A DNA stretch of 64,000 bases, taken from contig JAZNMP010000028.1 of assembly GCA_045579705.1 (NCBI GenBank), positions 7,938 through 71,937 of the forward strand, read 5' to 3'. A program made the translations under genes and the position numbers. This DNA is from Lachnocurva sp045579705. Lineage in GTDB: Bacteria > Bacillota > Clostridia > Lachnospirales > Lachnospiraceae. The notes beneath the pieces are model-generated. The model was given only the letters and a program-made list of their open reading frames with translations. It did not search any database and was not told where the DNA came from. How positions within the stretch are numbered: the first letter of the stretch is position 1; each line of letters opens with the position of its first letter. This document shows positions 17,015 to 26,700 of the stretch, piece after piece.

Positions 17015-18503
17015 TTTTCTCCTCCATTTTCTTCCTGAGCAAGAAATACATCGTTGTTCCTGCCCCCTCTGTGCTAGTTGCCCATATGCTTCCACCATGA
17101 TCATCTACAATCTTCTTAACAATTGATAGTCCGATACCTGAGCCCCCGGTTGTAGAATTTCTGGATGAATCCGCTCTAAACAATCTATCAAAGATATGTG
17201 GTAGATCGTTTGGAGCTATTCCAATACCATTGTCTCTGAGTTCGACCTGAACCGAATCCCCTACATCCGAAACTCTCATTTCAATGCGTCCCGGATCAGC
17301 CTCGGTCTTTGGTCCCATATATTTAACACTGTTCGAAACAATGTTATGGATAACTCTCTCTAGCTGCTGCTTATCAGCTATGATTCGAACATCATCACTT
17401 AAATCTGATTCAAACTCAAACATAATCTTCTGATTCTTCAAATCCATTCCAATTTCATCTGCAGAATCATCAAAGAACTGTCTGGCCGGAATCATCGTAA
17501 AGTTATACGGAATTCTGTTCAAATCTATCTTTGTGTACAACGACAATTCGTTAATCAAAGCGTTCATATCATTTGATTTATGCACGATTGTCCTTAAATA
17601 TGAATCTCGTTTTTCCGGATCGGAAGCCACGCCATCGAGAACGCCTTCCGCATATCCTTTAATCGCCGTAATCGGCGTTTTTAAATCATGAACTATATTA
17701 CTAATAAACTGTTTCTGCTCTTCCTCGTTCTGCATCTTCTCATCAGCATTCGCGAGCAGACGTTTTCTCATTTCTTCAAAAGCTACATATAATTTAGCGA
17801 TTTCATCGTCGCCTTCCGGCACAATCTCATCATTCAGATTGCCTTTTCTAATCTCATCAGTTGCTTTAACGAGAAGTTCGATTCTAGGAACTATCTTTCT
17901 ATAATTCCATAGCACCATAACAACCACTGTCAACAACAGGATTATAAAGGAGGAAATGAAGAAATCTGCAAACATTTTTTCAACAACCAGCTTCAAAGTA
18001 TCTGCTGATGTTACCACAAAAAATGTAGATTTCAATCCACTATGTGACACGAAATCCAGCTGCTTAATCGTGACCGCGCCACCGTTTTTGTTCAATACCG
18101 CTAGATTAACATCCGACGAATTAGATCCGTATTTCGGAAAAAATTTCTCATTGATATCTTCTTTTGCCTTCTCACAGCCATTAAAGACAATTTCATCATT
18201 AACTCTGTAAACGAGGTAAGAATAATTATCCTTTAACTCGGTGTCAATTTTTTGCACATCACGTAGTGAGAAATCCCTGTCTTTATACTCATCTATCCAT
18301 GACTTTACATCACTCCCATTCTCTTCGCTATATCTAGTCAGTAATTGCTGGGAAGCCTGTACGACGTCATGTTCACCTCGGTTTAGGCTACCAACCCCTT
18401 GCCCAGTTACTTTATACATTCCGATAAAGCCGATAGCCGACAGTAAACAAGGCATTAGCATGATTACAAAGAAGGAAATCAATAACCTTGTCTTTAACTT
18501 CAC
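16929..18503 (-). CDS. Membrane sensor histidine kinase
   Basis: The 524-residue kinase starts with GTG behind AGGGAGGGAAAAGG. Membrane segments near 8-28 and 178-198 flank an extracytoplasmic sensing region of about 150 residues, followed by HAMP, a HisKA dimerisation helix (NIVHDLKTPITAIKGYAEG) and a HATPase domain with SNSVKYMG, DNGIGI and GSGIGLSIVKKIVDDHGG. The catalytic domain ends near YFLLRKK; the last 28 codons run in another frame over the regulator gene and give a basic, Arg/Gly-rich tail. It pairs with the regulator directly downstream. The signal is unknown. Confidence 0.92.
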   Translation of the reverse strand: MKLKTRLLISFFVIMLMPCLLSAIGFIGMYKVTGQGVGSLNRGEHDVVQASQQLLTRYSEENGSDVKSWIDEYKDRDFSLRDVQKIDTELKDNYSYLVYRVNDEIVFNGCEKAKEDINEKFFPKYGSNSSDVNLAVLNKNGGAVTIKQLDFVSHSGLKSTFFVVTSADTLKLVVEKMFADFFISSFIILLLTVVVMVLWNYRKIVPRIELLVKATDEIRKGNLNDEIVPEGDDEIAKLYVAFEEMRKRLLANADEKMQNEEEQKQFISNIVHDLKTPITAIKGYAEGVLDGVASDPEKRDSYLRTIVHKSNDMNALINELSLYTKIDLNRIPYNFTMIPARQFFDDSADEIGMDLKNQKIMFEFESDLSDDVRIIADKQQLERVIHNIVSNSVKYMGPKTEADPGRIEMRVSDVGDSVQVELRDNGIGIAPNDLPHIFDRLFRADSSRNSTTGGSGIGLSIVKKIVDDHGGSIWATSTEGAGTTMYFLLRKKMEEKNVKNFDSRRRGSNRKPGERLSGIKRVRG

Positions 18504-18517
18504 CCTTTTCCCTCCCT

Positions 18518-18552
18518 AAAAAAATAAGATTGTGCAATAGCACAATCTTATT
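18518..18552 (-). terminator. Terminator of metK
   Basis: A perfect 13-bp stem (18540-18552 with 18523-18535, four-base loop) is followed by a run of T on the minus strand. Its first arm overlaps a TATAAT box that could serve the kinase operon. Confidence 0.9.
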
Positions 18553-18555
18553 ATA
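18550..18555 (-). promoter_or_regulatory. Candidate -10 box for the kinase-regulator operon
   Basis: A perfect TATAAT lies on the minus strand at the foot of the metK terminator. The matching -35 position (TCTAAA at 17-base spacing) is poor. Transcription would start inside the terminator hairpin, so the new RNA could not form it. Confidence 0.4.
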
Positions 18556-18604
18556 ACACTTAATGATATTAATTTAGAATACTGAATATTTAGAATTATA
18601 AATT

Positions 18605-19786
18605 TTATAAATATTTCTTTAACTTTTCAACTTTATCCAGTGCTTCCCATGGAAGTGACAGATCATTTCTACCGAAATGTCCGTATGCAGCAGTTGGTCT
18701 GTAGATAGGACGACGTAAGTCGAGCATCTTAATGATTCCAGCTGGACGAAGATCGAAGTTCTCACGAACGATTTCTACAAGCTTCTCATCAGAAAGCTTT
18801 CCTGTCTCAAATGTATCTACATTGATAGATGTAGGCTCAGCAACGCCGATAGCGTATGAAAGCTGAATCTCACATTTGTCTGCAAGACCTGCAGCAACCA
18901 GGTTCTTTGCAACATAACGTGCAGCATAAGCAGCTGATCTATCAACCTTTGTGCAGTCTTTTCCAGAAAAAGCTCCGCCGCCATGACGTGCCATTCCACC
19001 GTAAGTATCTACGATAATCTTTCTTCCTGTAAGACCAGCATCTCCGTGAGGACCACCGATTACAAATCTACCTGTAGGATTAATAAAGAACTTAGTCTTA
19101 TCGTCGATTAATTCCTGAGGAAGAATTGGGTCAAAGACATATTTTTTTATATCATTGTGAATCTGTTCCTGTGTAACATCTTCATCATGCTGAGTAGAAA
19201 GAACTACAGCCTCCAGTCTAGCTGGTTTTCCATCCTCATCATACTCTACAGATACCTGTGTCTTACCATCTGGACGAAGGTACTTAAGAGTACCATTTTT
19301 TCTAACATCTGCTAGCTGCTTTGAAAGCTTGTGTGCGAGATCAATAGGATATGGCATATAGTCATCTGTTTCGTTTGTAGCATAACCAAACATCATACCC
19401 TGATCGCCAGCACCTGTATCAAGGTCATCTTTCAGCGAACCTTCTCTAGCTTCAAGTGCCTTATCAACACCCTGCGCGATATCTGCAGACTGCTGATCGA
19501 GAGCAACCATTACCGCACAAGTATTTCCATCAAAACCCGTAGCAGCGTTATCATAGCCGATTTCATTTACTGTGTTTCTAACGATAGTTGGAATATCGAG
19601 AACTGCCTTTGTTGTAATCTCACCTGTAACGAGGATGAAACCTGTACAAGCTGTAGTTTCACAAGCAACACGGCTCATTGGATCCTGCGCCATACAAGCA
19701 TCCAAAATTGCGTCACTTACAGCATCACAGACTTTGTCTGGATGTCCTTCAGTAACTGATTCTGATGTGAAAAGTCTTTTTTCCAT
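18605..19786 (-). CDS. metK: S-adenosylmethionine synthetase
   Basis: The enzyme makes SAM from methionine and ATP. Signatures are GHPDK near the start, GAGDQGMMFGYA, and GGAFSGKD; 393 residues is the normal length. Two adjacent ATGs exist (19789 and 19786); the second has better spacing from GGAGG. Upstream lies a SAM-I riboswitch with its own terminator, so the product's own reaction product shuts the gene off. A strong promoter is at 20013-20041. Confidence 0.97.
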   Translation of the reverse strand: MEKRLFTSESVTEGHPDKVCDAVSDAILDACMAQDPMSRVACETTACTGFILVTGEITTKAVLDIPTIVRNTVNEIGYDNAATGFDGNTCAVMVALDQQSADIAQGVDKALEAREGSLKDDLDTGAGDQGMMFGYATNETDDYMPYPIDLAHKLSKQLADVRKNGTLKYLRPDGKTQVSVEYDEDGKPARLEAVVLSTQHDEDVTQEQIHNDIKKYVFDPILPQELIDDKTKFFINPTGRFVIGGPHGDAGLTGRKIIVDTYGGMARHGGGAFSGKDCTKVDRSAAYAARYVAKNLVAAGLADKCEIQLSYAIGVAEPTSINVDTFETGKLSDEKLVEIVRENFDLRPAGIIKMLDLRRPIYRPTAAYGHFGRNDLSLPWEALDKVEKLKKYL

Positions 19787-19810
19787 CATTTACCTCCTAA
19801 AAATACAAAG

Positions 19811-19835
19811 AAAAAATCCACCTAAAAAGGCGGAT
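19811..19835 (-). terminator. Riboswitch-controlled terminator of metK leader
   Basis: ATCCGCC, a T5 loop and AGGTGGAT followed by TTTTT on the minus strand form a factor-independent terminator between the aptamer and metK. Confidence 0.85.
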
Positions 19836-19858
19836 CAGCATTAAAGATTAAGAATTCC

Positions 19859-19960
19859 CTTATTGTTCGATTACTCGCTTAAGGAAGGCACCTTCCGTCC
19901 AATGTCCGGAGGTTGTCGTGGTCTCACTGATCCTATTGTCTCCACCACTCTTAATAAGAG
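19859..19960 (-). promoter_or_regulatory. SAM-I (S-box) riboswitch
   Basis: On the minus strand the leader begins CTCTTATTAAGAG, then GGTGGAG, a segment with GTGAGACC and GACAACC (kink-turn and pseudoknot side), GGAAGGTGCCTTCC and finally AATAAGG, whose AATAAG pairs with the opening CTTATT to close helix P1. This is the order and spacing of the S-box aptamer, with a few departures from the common consensus (GGAGACA for GGAGGGA). It precedes a terminator and metK, so SAM binding should favour termination. Confidence 0.88.
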
Positions 19961-20012
19961 AAACTTTAAATATATATGGAATTTTCAATCTTTTTATCAG
20001 ATACGTAATAGT

Positions 20013-20041
20013 AGCATACATTCATATACGCTGTTCGTCAA
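20013..20041 (-). promoter_or_regulatory. Promoter of metK riboswitch transcript
   Basis: The minus strand has TTGACG (20041-20036), 17 bases, then TATGCT (20018-20013), about 50 bases upstream of the aptamer. Confidence 0.8.
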
Positions 20042-20083
20042 GGACAAAAGCAACATATCCACGTGATTTTATGCATATTTAAT

Positions 20084-20118
20084 AAAAAAGACTATCTTCC
20101 CTTGTGGAAAATAGTCTC
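20084..20118 (-). terminator. Terminator after the HD-GYP gene
   Basis: AGACTAT and ATAGTCT arms, extended inward by TTCC/GGAA, are followed by TTTTTT on the minus strand. It ends the operon that begins at pth. Confidence 0.88.
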
Positions 20119-20130
20119 TTATATCATCTC

Positions 20131-21279
20131 TTAAAGCGTTCTCACTATTCTACGATTTGGTTCACGAGATAGATCTACCACTTCGCCATTCTCTTTTTCG
20201 ATAATAGGCCGTGAAAGTTTGGACTGATTAATATACACAACTCGTCCACTCGTACCATCATCCAGCATAACCATAGTATTGTGATGCATCCCTGCCAGAT
20301 GTGAGAGAAATGTAAGTAAATACCTTGTGTTATATTTTTCCAGGCCGATCTTCTCAAACTCCTCAATCACCTCAAATGAGCAAAGCGGTGCTCTCTGTGG
20401 TCTAGGAGAAGTCATCGCATCGTATACATCTATAAGCGCAATCATGCTAGCGAAATCATCGATTTCATCTCCAGTTAGATTTCTAGGATATCCTGATCCA
20501 TCACTTCTCTCATGATGCTGCAAAGCTGCATTTCTAATAGACATACCGAAGCCAGCATTCTTAAGAATTCGATTTCCGATGATAGTGTGCTTCTTTATCT
20601 CATCGAATTCTTCCTGTGTAAGCTTGCCTTTTTTATTAAGCGCCTGAGCGCTCACTTCAGTCTTACCGATATCATGAAGTAACGCTGCATTCGTAAGTTC
20701 ATTCAAAGTCTGATTATCAAGTTTCAACCATCTACCCAGGACGCACGCCTCAAGTGCCACATTCAAACAATGTGAGTAAATACTATCTTCTGAGAAGCGC
20801 ACACATCTAATCATATTAAACAGTTCCAAAGCTGTTCTGTATTTAGAAATGCCCGCCGCATGCATAAGCAATGGTTCACTGCCAACTTTGAATTCGCCTC
20901 TTTTGATTCTTTCAAAGTTTCTCTTCAAATCCTCTAAGCAAAGTGCATAAGACAACTGAAATTCCCTAAATTCATCAGTCAGACTTATCTTTTGATTAAA
21001 TGATACATGGTCTCTAGTAAAACTAGATTCTTTAACTTCTTTAGTATAGCTTTTTACCTTTTCTTTAACTTCAACTGCTGGCTTAGCAGCTTTTTTCTCA
21101 TCAACTGTCTCTTCGATATCATCGATAACAACTGATTGAATATGGTAAAAAGTAAATCTCGCAATCAACTGATTTGACAGAGTTGTATTTGCATCAGCCA
21201 GAGTCTGTCCACTCTTTGTCTTAACAGGAGCCCCCGTGACCATACCTGCCTCGACATCTTTTAACAAAATCTCTTTCAT
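20131..21279 (-). CDS. HD-GYP domain protein, likely cyclic-di-GMP phosphodiesterase
   Basis: The 382-residue protein has an N-terminal region of about 130 residues (a start resembling the short DUF3391-like module, then a Lys/Glu linker) and an HD-GYP domain: LLHDIGKTEVS, HHERSDGSGYPRNL and DVYDAMTS. The metal ligands and the GYP motif are intact, which fits hydrolysis of cyclic di-GMP or a related cyclic dinucleotide. There is no membrane segment. It follows murA by 18 bases and ends the operon. The C-terminal piece has a small beta-rich tail (LDDGTSGRVVYIN) found in relatives of this type. Confidence 0.85.
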   Translation of the reverse strand: MKEILLKDVEAGMVTGAPVKTKSGQTLADANTTLSNQLIARFTFYHIQSVVIDDIEETVDEKKAAKPAVEVKEKVKSYTKEVKESSFTRDHVSFNQKISLTDEFREFQLSYALCLEDLKRNFERIKRGEFKVGSEPLLMHAAGISKYRTALELFNMIRCVRFSEDSIYSHCLNVALEACVLGRWLKLDNQTLNELTNAALLHDIGKTEVSAQALNKKGKLTQEEFDEIKKHTIIGNRILKNAGFGMSIRNAALQHHERSDGSGYPRNLTGDEIDDFASMIALIDVYDAMTSPRPQRAPLCSFEVIEEFEKIGLEKYNTRYLLTFLSHLAGMHHNTMVMLDDGTSGRVVYINQSKLSRPIIEKENGEVVDLSREPNRRIVRTL

Positions 21280-21297
21280 AATTCCCCTTTATGCCCC

Positions 21298-22590
21298 TTA
21301 AGAAACCTTCAATATAAACTTCTGAATTTCTTTATCAGAAGATGTCTTCTCGATTGTTGCTCCGAGGCCTCTAAGCTTCTCGTGGAAACGCTCATAACCT
21401 CTCTGGATATAATGAATATCATCTACTATTGTAACGCCATCAGCTGCAAGACCAGCAATTACGAGCGCTGCACCAGCTCTCAAATCAGGAGACTGGACTC
21501 TAGCTCCTGTAAAATGATCCACACCTTTGATGATTGCAACATTTCCCTCAACCTGCATAGATGCTCCCATTCTAGTGAGCTCATCTACATACTTGAAACG
21601 GCTTTCAAAGATAGTCTCTGTAACTGTACTAACGCCATTTGCAAGTGCAAGCACTACAGCCATCTGTGGCTGCATATCTGTTGGGAATCCTGGATAAGGA
21701 AGTGTAGTTACAGATGTAGATGAGTAAGGCTTAGTTGCAATAACTCTAACTGCATCATCAAACTCGATAACCTTGCAACCTGTTTCCAAAAGCTTTGAAG
21801 TAGTAGCTTCCAAATGCTTTGGAATAACATTCTTAACCGTAACATCTCCACCAGTTGCAACACCTGCAAACAGGAATGTTCCAGCTTCAATCTGATCTGG
21901 AATTACAGAGTAATCTGTACCGTGGAGTTTTGAAACTCCGTTGATACGAATAGATTCTGTACCGGCACCACGGATATCCGCTCCCATACTGTTAAGGAAG
22001 TTGGCCACATCTACTACGTGTGGTTCACGCGCTGCATTGTCTATAACTGTCTTTCCTTCAGCCAAGACTGCAGCCATCAAAATATTGATTGTTGCACCTA
22101 CTGAAACTTTATCCAAATAGATATGATTTCCAACTAATCTATCTGCTTTTGCAGAAATCAAGCCATAGCTGATATCTACTTCTGCACCGAGGGCCTTGAA
22201 TCCCTTAATATGCAAATCGATAGGACGAGATCCTATATCACAACCACCTGGAAGTGCAACTTCTGCATTTCTGAATCTGCCGAGCATAGAGCCAAGCAAA
22301 TAGTATGATGCACGAATCTTGTTCACATAATCGTAGTCTACGCTATAAGTATGAATGCCTGCACCGTTGATGATTACTGTATTCTTATCTTCTCTTTCAA
22401 CTGTGGCTCCGATATCCTGAATTGCGCCCAAGAGGACATTTGTATCTCTAACATCTGGTACATTAGAAATTCTAACTGTATCCTCTGTCATAATAGCTGC
22501 TGCTAGAATAGCCAAAGCCGCATTCTTTGCTCCACCAATCTCAACCTCACCTTTGAGTGGTGTACCACCTTTAATAACGTACTGTTCCAT
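21298..22590 (-). CDS. murA: UDP-N-acetylglucosamine 1-carboxyvinyltransferase
   Basis: MurA carries out the first committed step of peptidoglycan precursor synthesis, transferring enolpyruvate from PEP to UDP-GlcNAc. The start KGGTPLKGEVEIGGAKNAAL is diagnostic, and the fosfomycin-target cysteine is Cys117 in PGGCDIGSRPID. Length 430 fits. It lies 18 bases downstream of the foldase gene. MurC, acting later in the same pathway, is encoded at 30946. Confidence 0.95.
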   Translation of the reverse strand: MEQYVIKGGTPLKGEVEIGGAKNAALAILAAAIMTEDTVRISNVPDVRDTNVLLGAIQDIGATVEREDKNTVIINGAGIHTYSVDYDYVNKIRASYYLLGSMLGRFRNAEVALPGGCDIGSRPIDLHIKGFKALGAEVDISYGLISAKADRLVGNHIYLDKVSVGATINILMAAVLAEGKTVIDNAAREPHVVDVANFLNSMGADIRGAGTESIRINGVSKLHGTDYSVIPDQIEAGTFLFAGVATGGDVTVKNVIPKHLEATTSKLLETGCKVIEFDDAVRVIATKPYSSTSVTTLPYPGFPTDMQPQMAVVLALANGVSTVTETIFESRFKYVDELTRMGASMQVEGNVAIIKGVDHFTGARVQSPDLRAGAALVIAGLAADGVTIVDDIHYIQRGYERFHEKLRGLGATIEKTSSDKEIQKFILKVS

Positions 22591-22608
22591 GTTACTCCTT
22601 AAACCAAA

Positions 22609-23682
22609 TTATTTAGTCTTTGAATCTGTAGAATTCAAAGATCCTTTAAATGTATCTATAAATCTGATTCTATTCCAAAGAACACCATTTAGCTTCCATG
22701 CAATCTTTGCTTGGAATTTAGCTACCTGATTCTGATAATAATCAGTTTTCTTCTTCTGAATCATATTTGCTTTTGCAGTTTCAGTGGCTTCTTTATCACT
22801 CAATGAATCCATATGAATCACGAAGAATCCCTGATCCTTTTCAATAACTTTTGAAGTCTCACCTTCTGCAAGTTTGTCTACGTCCTGAAGTACATCGTAA
22901 GGAATAGACTGACTTAGAGAGTCAGAGATAGAATTGCTCTTCTTTGCACTCTTCATCTCTTCCTTACCATATGTGAGTGTTCCGACATTCAGTTCTAACT
23001 CCTTCGCTGTAGCGCTAAAGTCTGCTGCCTGTGAAAGTTTTTCTGCCTGTTCCTTGAACTTCGCAGTATCTTCACTAGTTACAGCAACATTATTACCATT
23101 AGCATCTGTCTTTGAAATATTATTGAAAAAAACAACCGAAGCTTTCTTCTGGTTTGCCTCAGCATCTGTTACATTCGCCTTAGCTTTTTCTTCAATCTTA
23201 TCTCTCACTTTGTCTGAGATGGCTTTATCGGAAAGATATTTGATTGTGTATTCTTCAGTTGCGCCAAGTTCCTTGATAGCCTTCTTTGAGTTGGCTTTCA
23301 TAAACTTCTTTGCAGCCTTTTCAATCTTCTGTTTATCTTTCTTTGAAAGCTTAACATCATAATCAGAAGCATGTTTCACCAGAACATACTGCTCCTTCAT
23401 ATTTGAAAGGATAGTCTTTTTTACAGACTCTTCCATAGTAGTACCCATATTTGATGGATCTGACTGCCACATATCATCGCCCATGTAACCCTGATAAGTC
23501 ACATCATAAAGCGCCTGTGTCAACCTTGCATTAAACTTACCATATCCATAAGTAACTTTATCTACGTCACCGTTGTCATTAATCTTTAACAAGGTAAGAT
23601 TGTCTGTTGCAGCACAGCCTGTTAGCACTGGAGCCGTTAAACATAAGCACATTAATAGGCTTACTACTTTTCTTCTGTTCAT
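22609..23682 (-). CDS. PrsA/SurA-like foldase lipoprotein
   Basis: The 357-residue protein begins with a lipoprotein signal (lipobox LTGC, acylated Cys at about 22). The middle is Lys/Ala-rich and helical like the SurA/PrsA chaperone N-domain. Residues about 175-305 resemble a diverged parvulin domain (ELELNVGTLTYGKEEM, then DQGFFVIHMDS), although key parvulin residues are hard to place. PrsA proteins help secreted proteins fold on the outer side of the membrane. It lies 57 bases after mfd, as in many Clostridia, and 18 before murA. Confidence 0.75.
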   Translation of the reverse strand: MNRRKVVSLLMCLCLTAPVLTGCAATDNLTLLKINDNGDVDKVTYGYGKFNARLTQALYDVTYQGYMGDDMWQSDPSNMGTTMEESVKKTILSNMKEQYVLVKHASDYDVKLSKKDKQKIEKAAKKFMKANSKKAIKELGATEEYTIKYLSDKAISDKVRDKIEEKAKANVTDAEANQKKASVVFFNNISKTDANGNNVAVTSEDTAKFKEQAEKLSQAADFSATAKELELNVGTLTYGKEEMKSAKKSNSISDSLSQSIPYDVLQDVDKLAEGETSKVIEKDQGFFVIHMDSLSDKEATETAKANMIQKKKTDYYQNQVAKFQAKIAWKLNGVLWNRIRFIDTFKGSLNSTDSKTK

Positions 23683-23739
23683 GATGCCTCCCTATTTAAC
23701 CTTCACATAATCCAAAATATTATAGCCTCTTTTTTCAGT

Positions 23740-26700
23740 TTATTCAACTACATCAATTGCCAATTCAATAATTGTTTCTGCCATCGACCTCATAATATCT
23801 AAAGTCTTCAGTTTCTTTATTCTCGAATCGCGCTTTGTATCTATAAAGAATTCCGCTCCTTCCGCCAGCGGCTGGAACGAAACATAAGGAGCCAATTTGT
23901 CCAGAATAGCCGGAATCTTTGTCACATCTATCTTTGCTTCCTTGTACATCTTTACTCGAACTCCATTATCACGCTCACGTATTTCTTCTATATAAGCTCT
24001 ATGGCAAAGCGCTCTAAGGTATGAAACCTCGCACAAATTCTGTACAGAACGAGTCGGCTCTCCAAATCTATCCAATAGCTCATCTAACATTTCTTCTTTT
24101 TCTTCTTCCGTCGAAATATCAGCTATTCTCTTATAGATATTTAACTTCTCCGCCTCATCCGGAATATAACTCTGCGGAATAAACGAATCGAGATTAATCT
24201 CAACCACAGTATCGAAATCCACACTCTCTACCGCTTCTCCTTTTTCTACGAGAACGGCCTCATTCAACATCTTGCAATACAAATCATATCCAACTGAAGC
24301 CATGTGACCATGCTGTTCCTTGCCCAGCATATTTCCAGCTCCACGGATTTCGAGATCTCGCATCGCGATCTTGAATCCCGAACCGAGTTCAGTAAATTCT
24401 CGAATCGCAGACAGTCTTTTTTCCGCATCTTCCTTTAACATCTTATCTTTACGATACAGGAAAAAAGCATACGCCGTACGATTTCCTCTTCCAACACGGC
24501 CTCTAAGCTGATACAACTGAGAAAGTCCCATTCTGTCAGCATCATGTATGATAATCGTATTTACATTCGAAATATCTATTCCGGTTTCAATAATAGTAGT
24601 CGCTACAAGGATATCAATTTCATGGTTTATAAACTGATACATAATATCTTCTAATTCAGAAGTTTGCATCCTACCATGAGCATAAGCTACTGTCGCATCC
24701 GGCATCAACGCCTGAATATGGTCTGCCACCTCGGCGATAGTCTTGATCTGATTTATGACATAATAAACCTGGCCACCTCTCGCCATCTCACGCGCGATAG
24801 CTTCACGAATCAATTCATCATTATATTCAAAGACAAAAGTCTGAATCGGCTGTCTGTCCCTAGGCGGTTCGTCTAGTACTGACATATCTCTGATTCCAGT
24901 CAAACTCATATGAAGAGTTCTAGGAATAGGTGTCGCAGACATAGAAAGTACATCTACATTTTTCTTTAACTGCTTTATCTTTTCCTTATGTCCGACTCCG
25001 AATCGCTGTTCCTCATCTATAATCAGCAGTCCCAGGTCTTTAAAATGAACATCCTTCGAAAGCAGTCTATGTGTTCCGATAGCGATATCCGCCTCTCCTG
25101 TCTCCAGTTTCTTTACCGCCTTCTTCACTTCGCCCGGCGTTCTAAACCTGCTCAAGAGTACGACATTTACCGGAAAGTCCTTTAATCTCTGCACGAAATT
25201 ATTATAGTGCTGTTCTGCGAGAATCGTAGTCGGCACGAGGTAAGCAACCTGTTTATTCTCCTGAACCGCCTTAAAAGCAGCTCGAATCGCAACTTCCGTT
25301 TTTCCAAAGCCTACGTCACCACAAATCAATCGGTCCATAATCTTCGGACTTTCCATATCGCGTTTTACATCTCTGATAGCTTCCAACTGACCATCTGTCT
25401 CTTCATACGGAAAAGCTTCTTCAAATTCCTTCTGCCACTCTGTATCTTCATCAAACACATAGCCGCTATCCTGCTGCCTCAAAGCATACAAATTCACGAG
25501 TTCTTTCGCGATAATTCCGACAGCAGTCTTTACTCTGGCTTTTGTCTTTGACCACTCGAGCGAACCTAGTGATGAAAGCTTAGGCTTCTTATCAGAGGCA
25601 TTTCCATACTTCTGAATCGAAGAAAGCTGCGTAGCCAGAACATACAGATTACTTCCGCCAGAGTATTCCAGTTTCAGGTAATCCTTTAAGACACCATCCA
25701 CCTCTATTTTTTCCATTCCTCGATATATTCCGAGGCCATGGTTCTCATGAACTACATAATCTCCCGACTTTAGATCTCTAAATCCGGAAATATGCTCACC
25801 TTCATAGCGAACCTTCTTCTTGCGCTTCTTCTTTTTAGCGCCAAAGATATCTCCCTCAGATATAAACACAAAATTACTATCACTAAACTCATATCCCTTT
25901 TGGATACGCCCAAAAGTGACCATAACCTCGCCCGGTTTTGGCTCATAATCTTCTCTGTCTGAGTAGAAAGCAGGTACTCCTATATCAAACAAATCCTTCG
26001 CAATTCGTTTTCCTGCCAAATGCGATGGTGAGACGATTACTATAGTAAACTTCTTTGCGCGGTATTTTTTTATATCCTCACACAGCATCTCAAAGCTTCC
26101 ATTGAAACTTGACCCCTGCTGCATTCTAATATGAAATCTATCGGCTATCTTTAGCCATTTACCTGTTGAATCGAGCAGAGACATAACAACCCCGCCGAAA
26201 CGGGTTAAAGCCTGCTTCAAAACCTTTTCATCGAGAAGCAGTTCCCTCTGTCTCGGCAAGATATATCCCGCTTCAAGTCTATGCATCATAGACTCTGCAA
26301 ACTCAGCAGCCACCTGCTTTGCAGTTTCCTCTATATGTCTCGGTTCATCGATAAAGCAAACCGCATCTTCAGGCAGGTAGTCTAACAGACTTCCCGCCTC
26401 TCTCAGAAAGTACGGAAGATAAACCTCACCTTCCTGTCTGATCCATCCGCTCTCCATCTTCTCAATAGCCGCTTCTACGGTACTCTTTAGATGATAAGCT
26501 TCTTCCGTCTTCATCTCCTTGCGATATTTCGCATGGATTTCCTTCATCTCAGCTTTCATCGCTTCGATTCCACGGTCGATATCTTCTTCCTCCAGCACAA
26601 ACTCGCATGCCGGATAGTATTTCACTGACTCAACCTGATCTGTCGACTTCTGATCCGAAGCATTAAAGCGCTTTATTAAATCGACCTCATCGCCCCAAAG

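Noticed and set aside
19863..20066. 67-residue plus-strand frame in the metK leader
   Set aside because: It is antisense to the SAM riboswitch and has no ribosome site.
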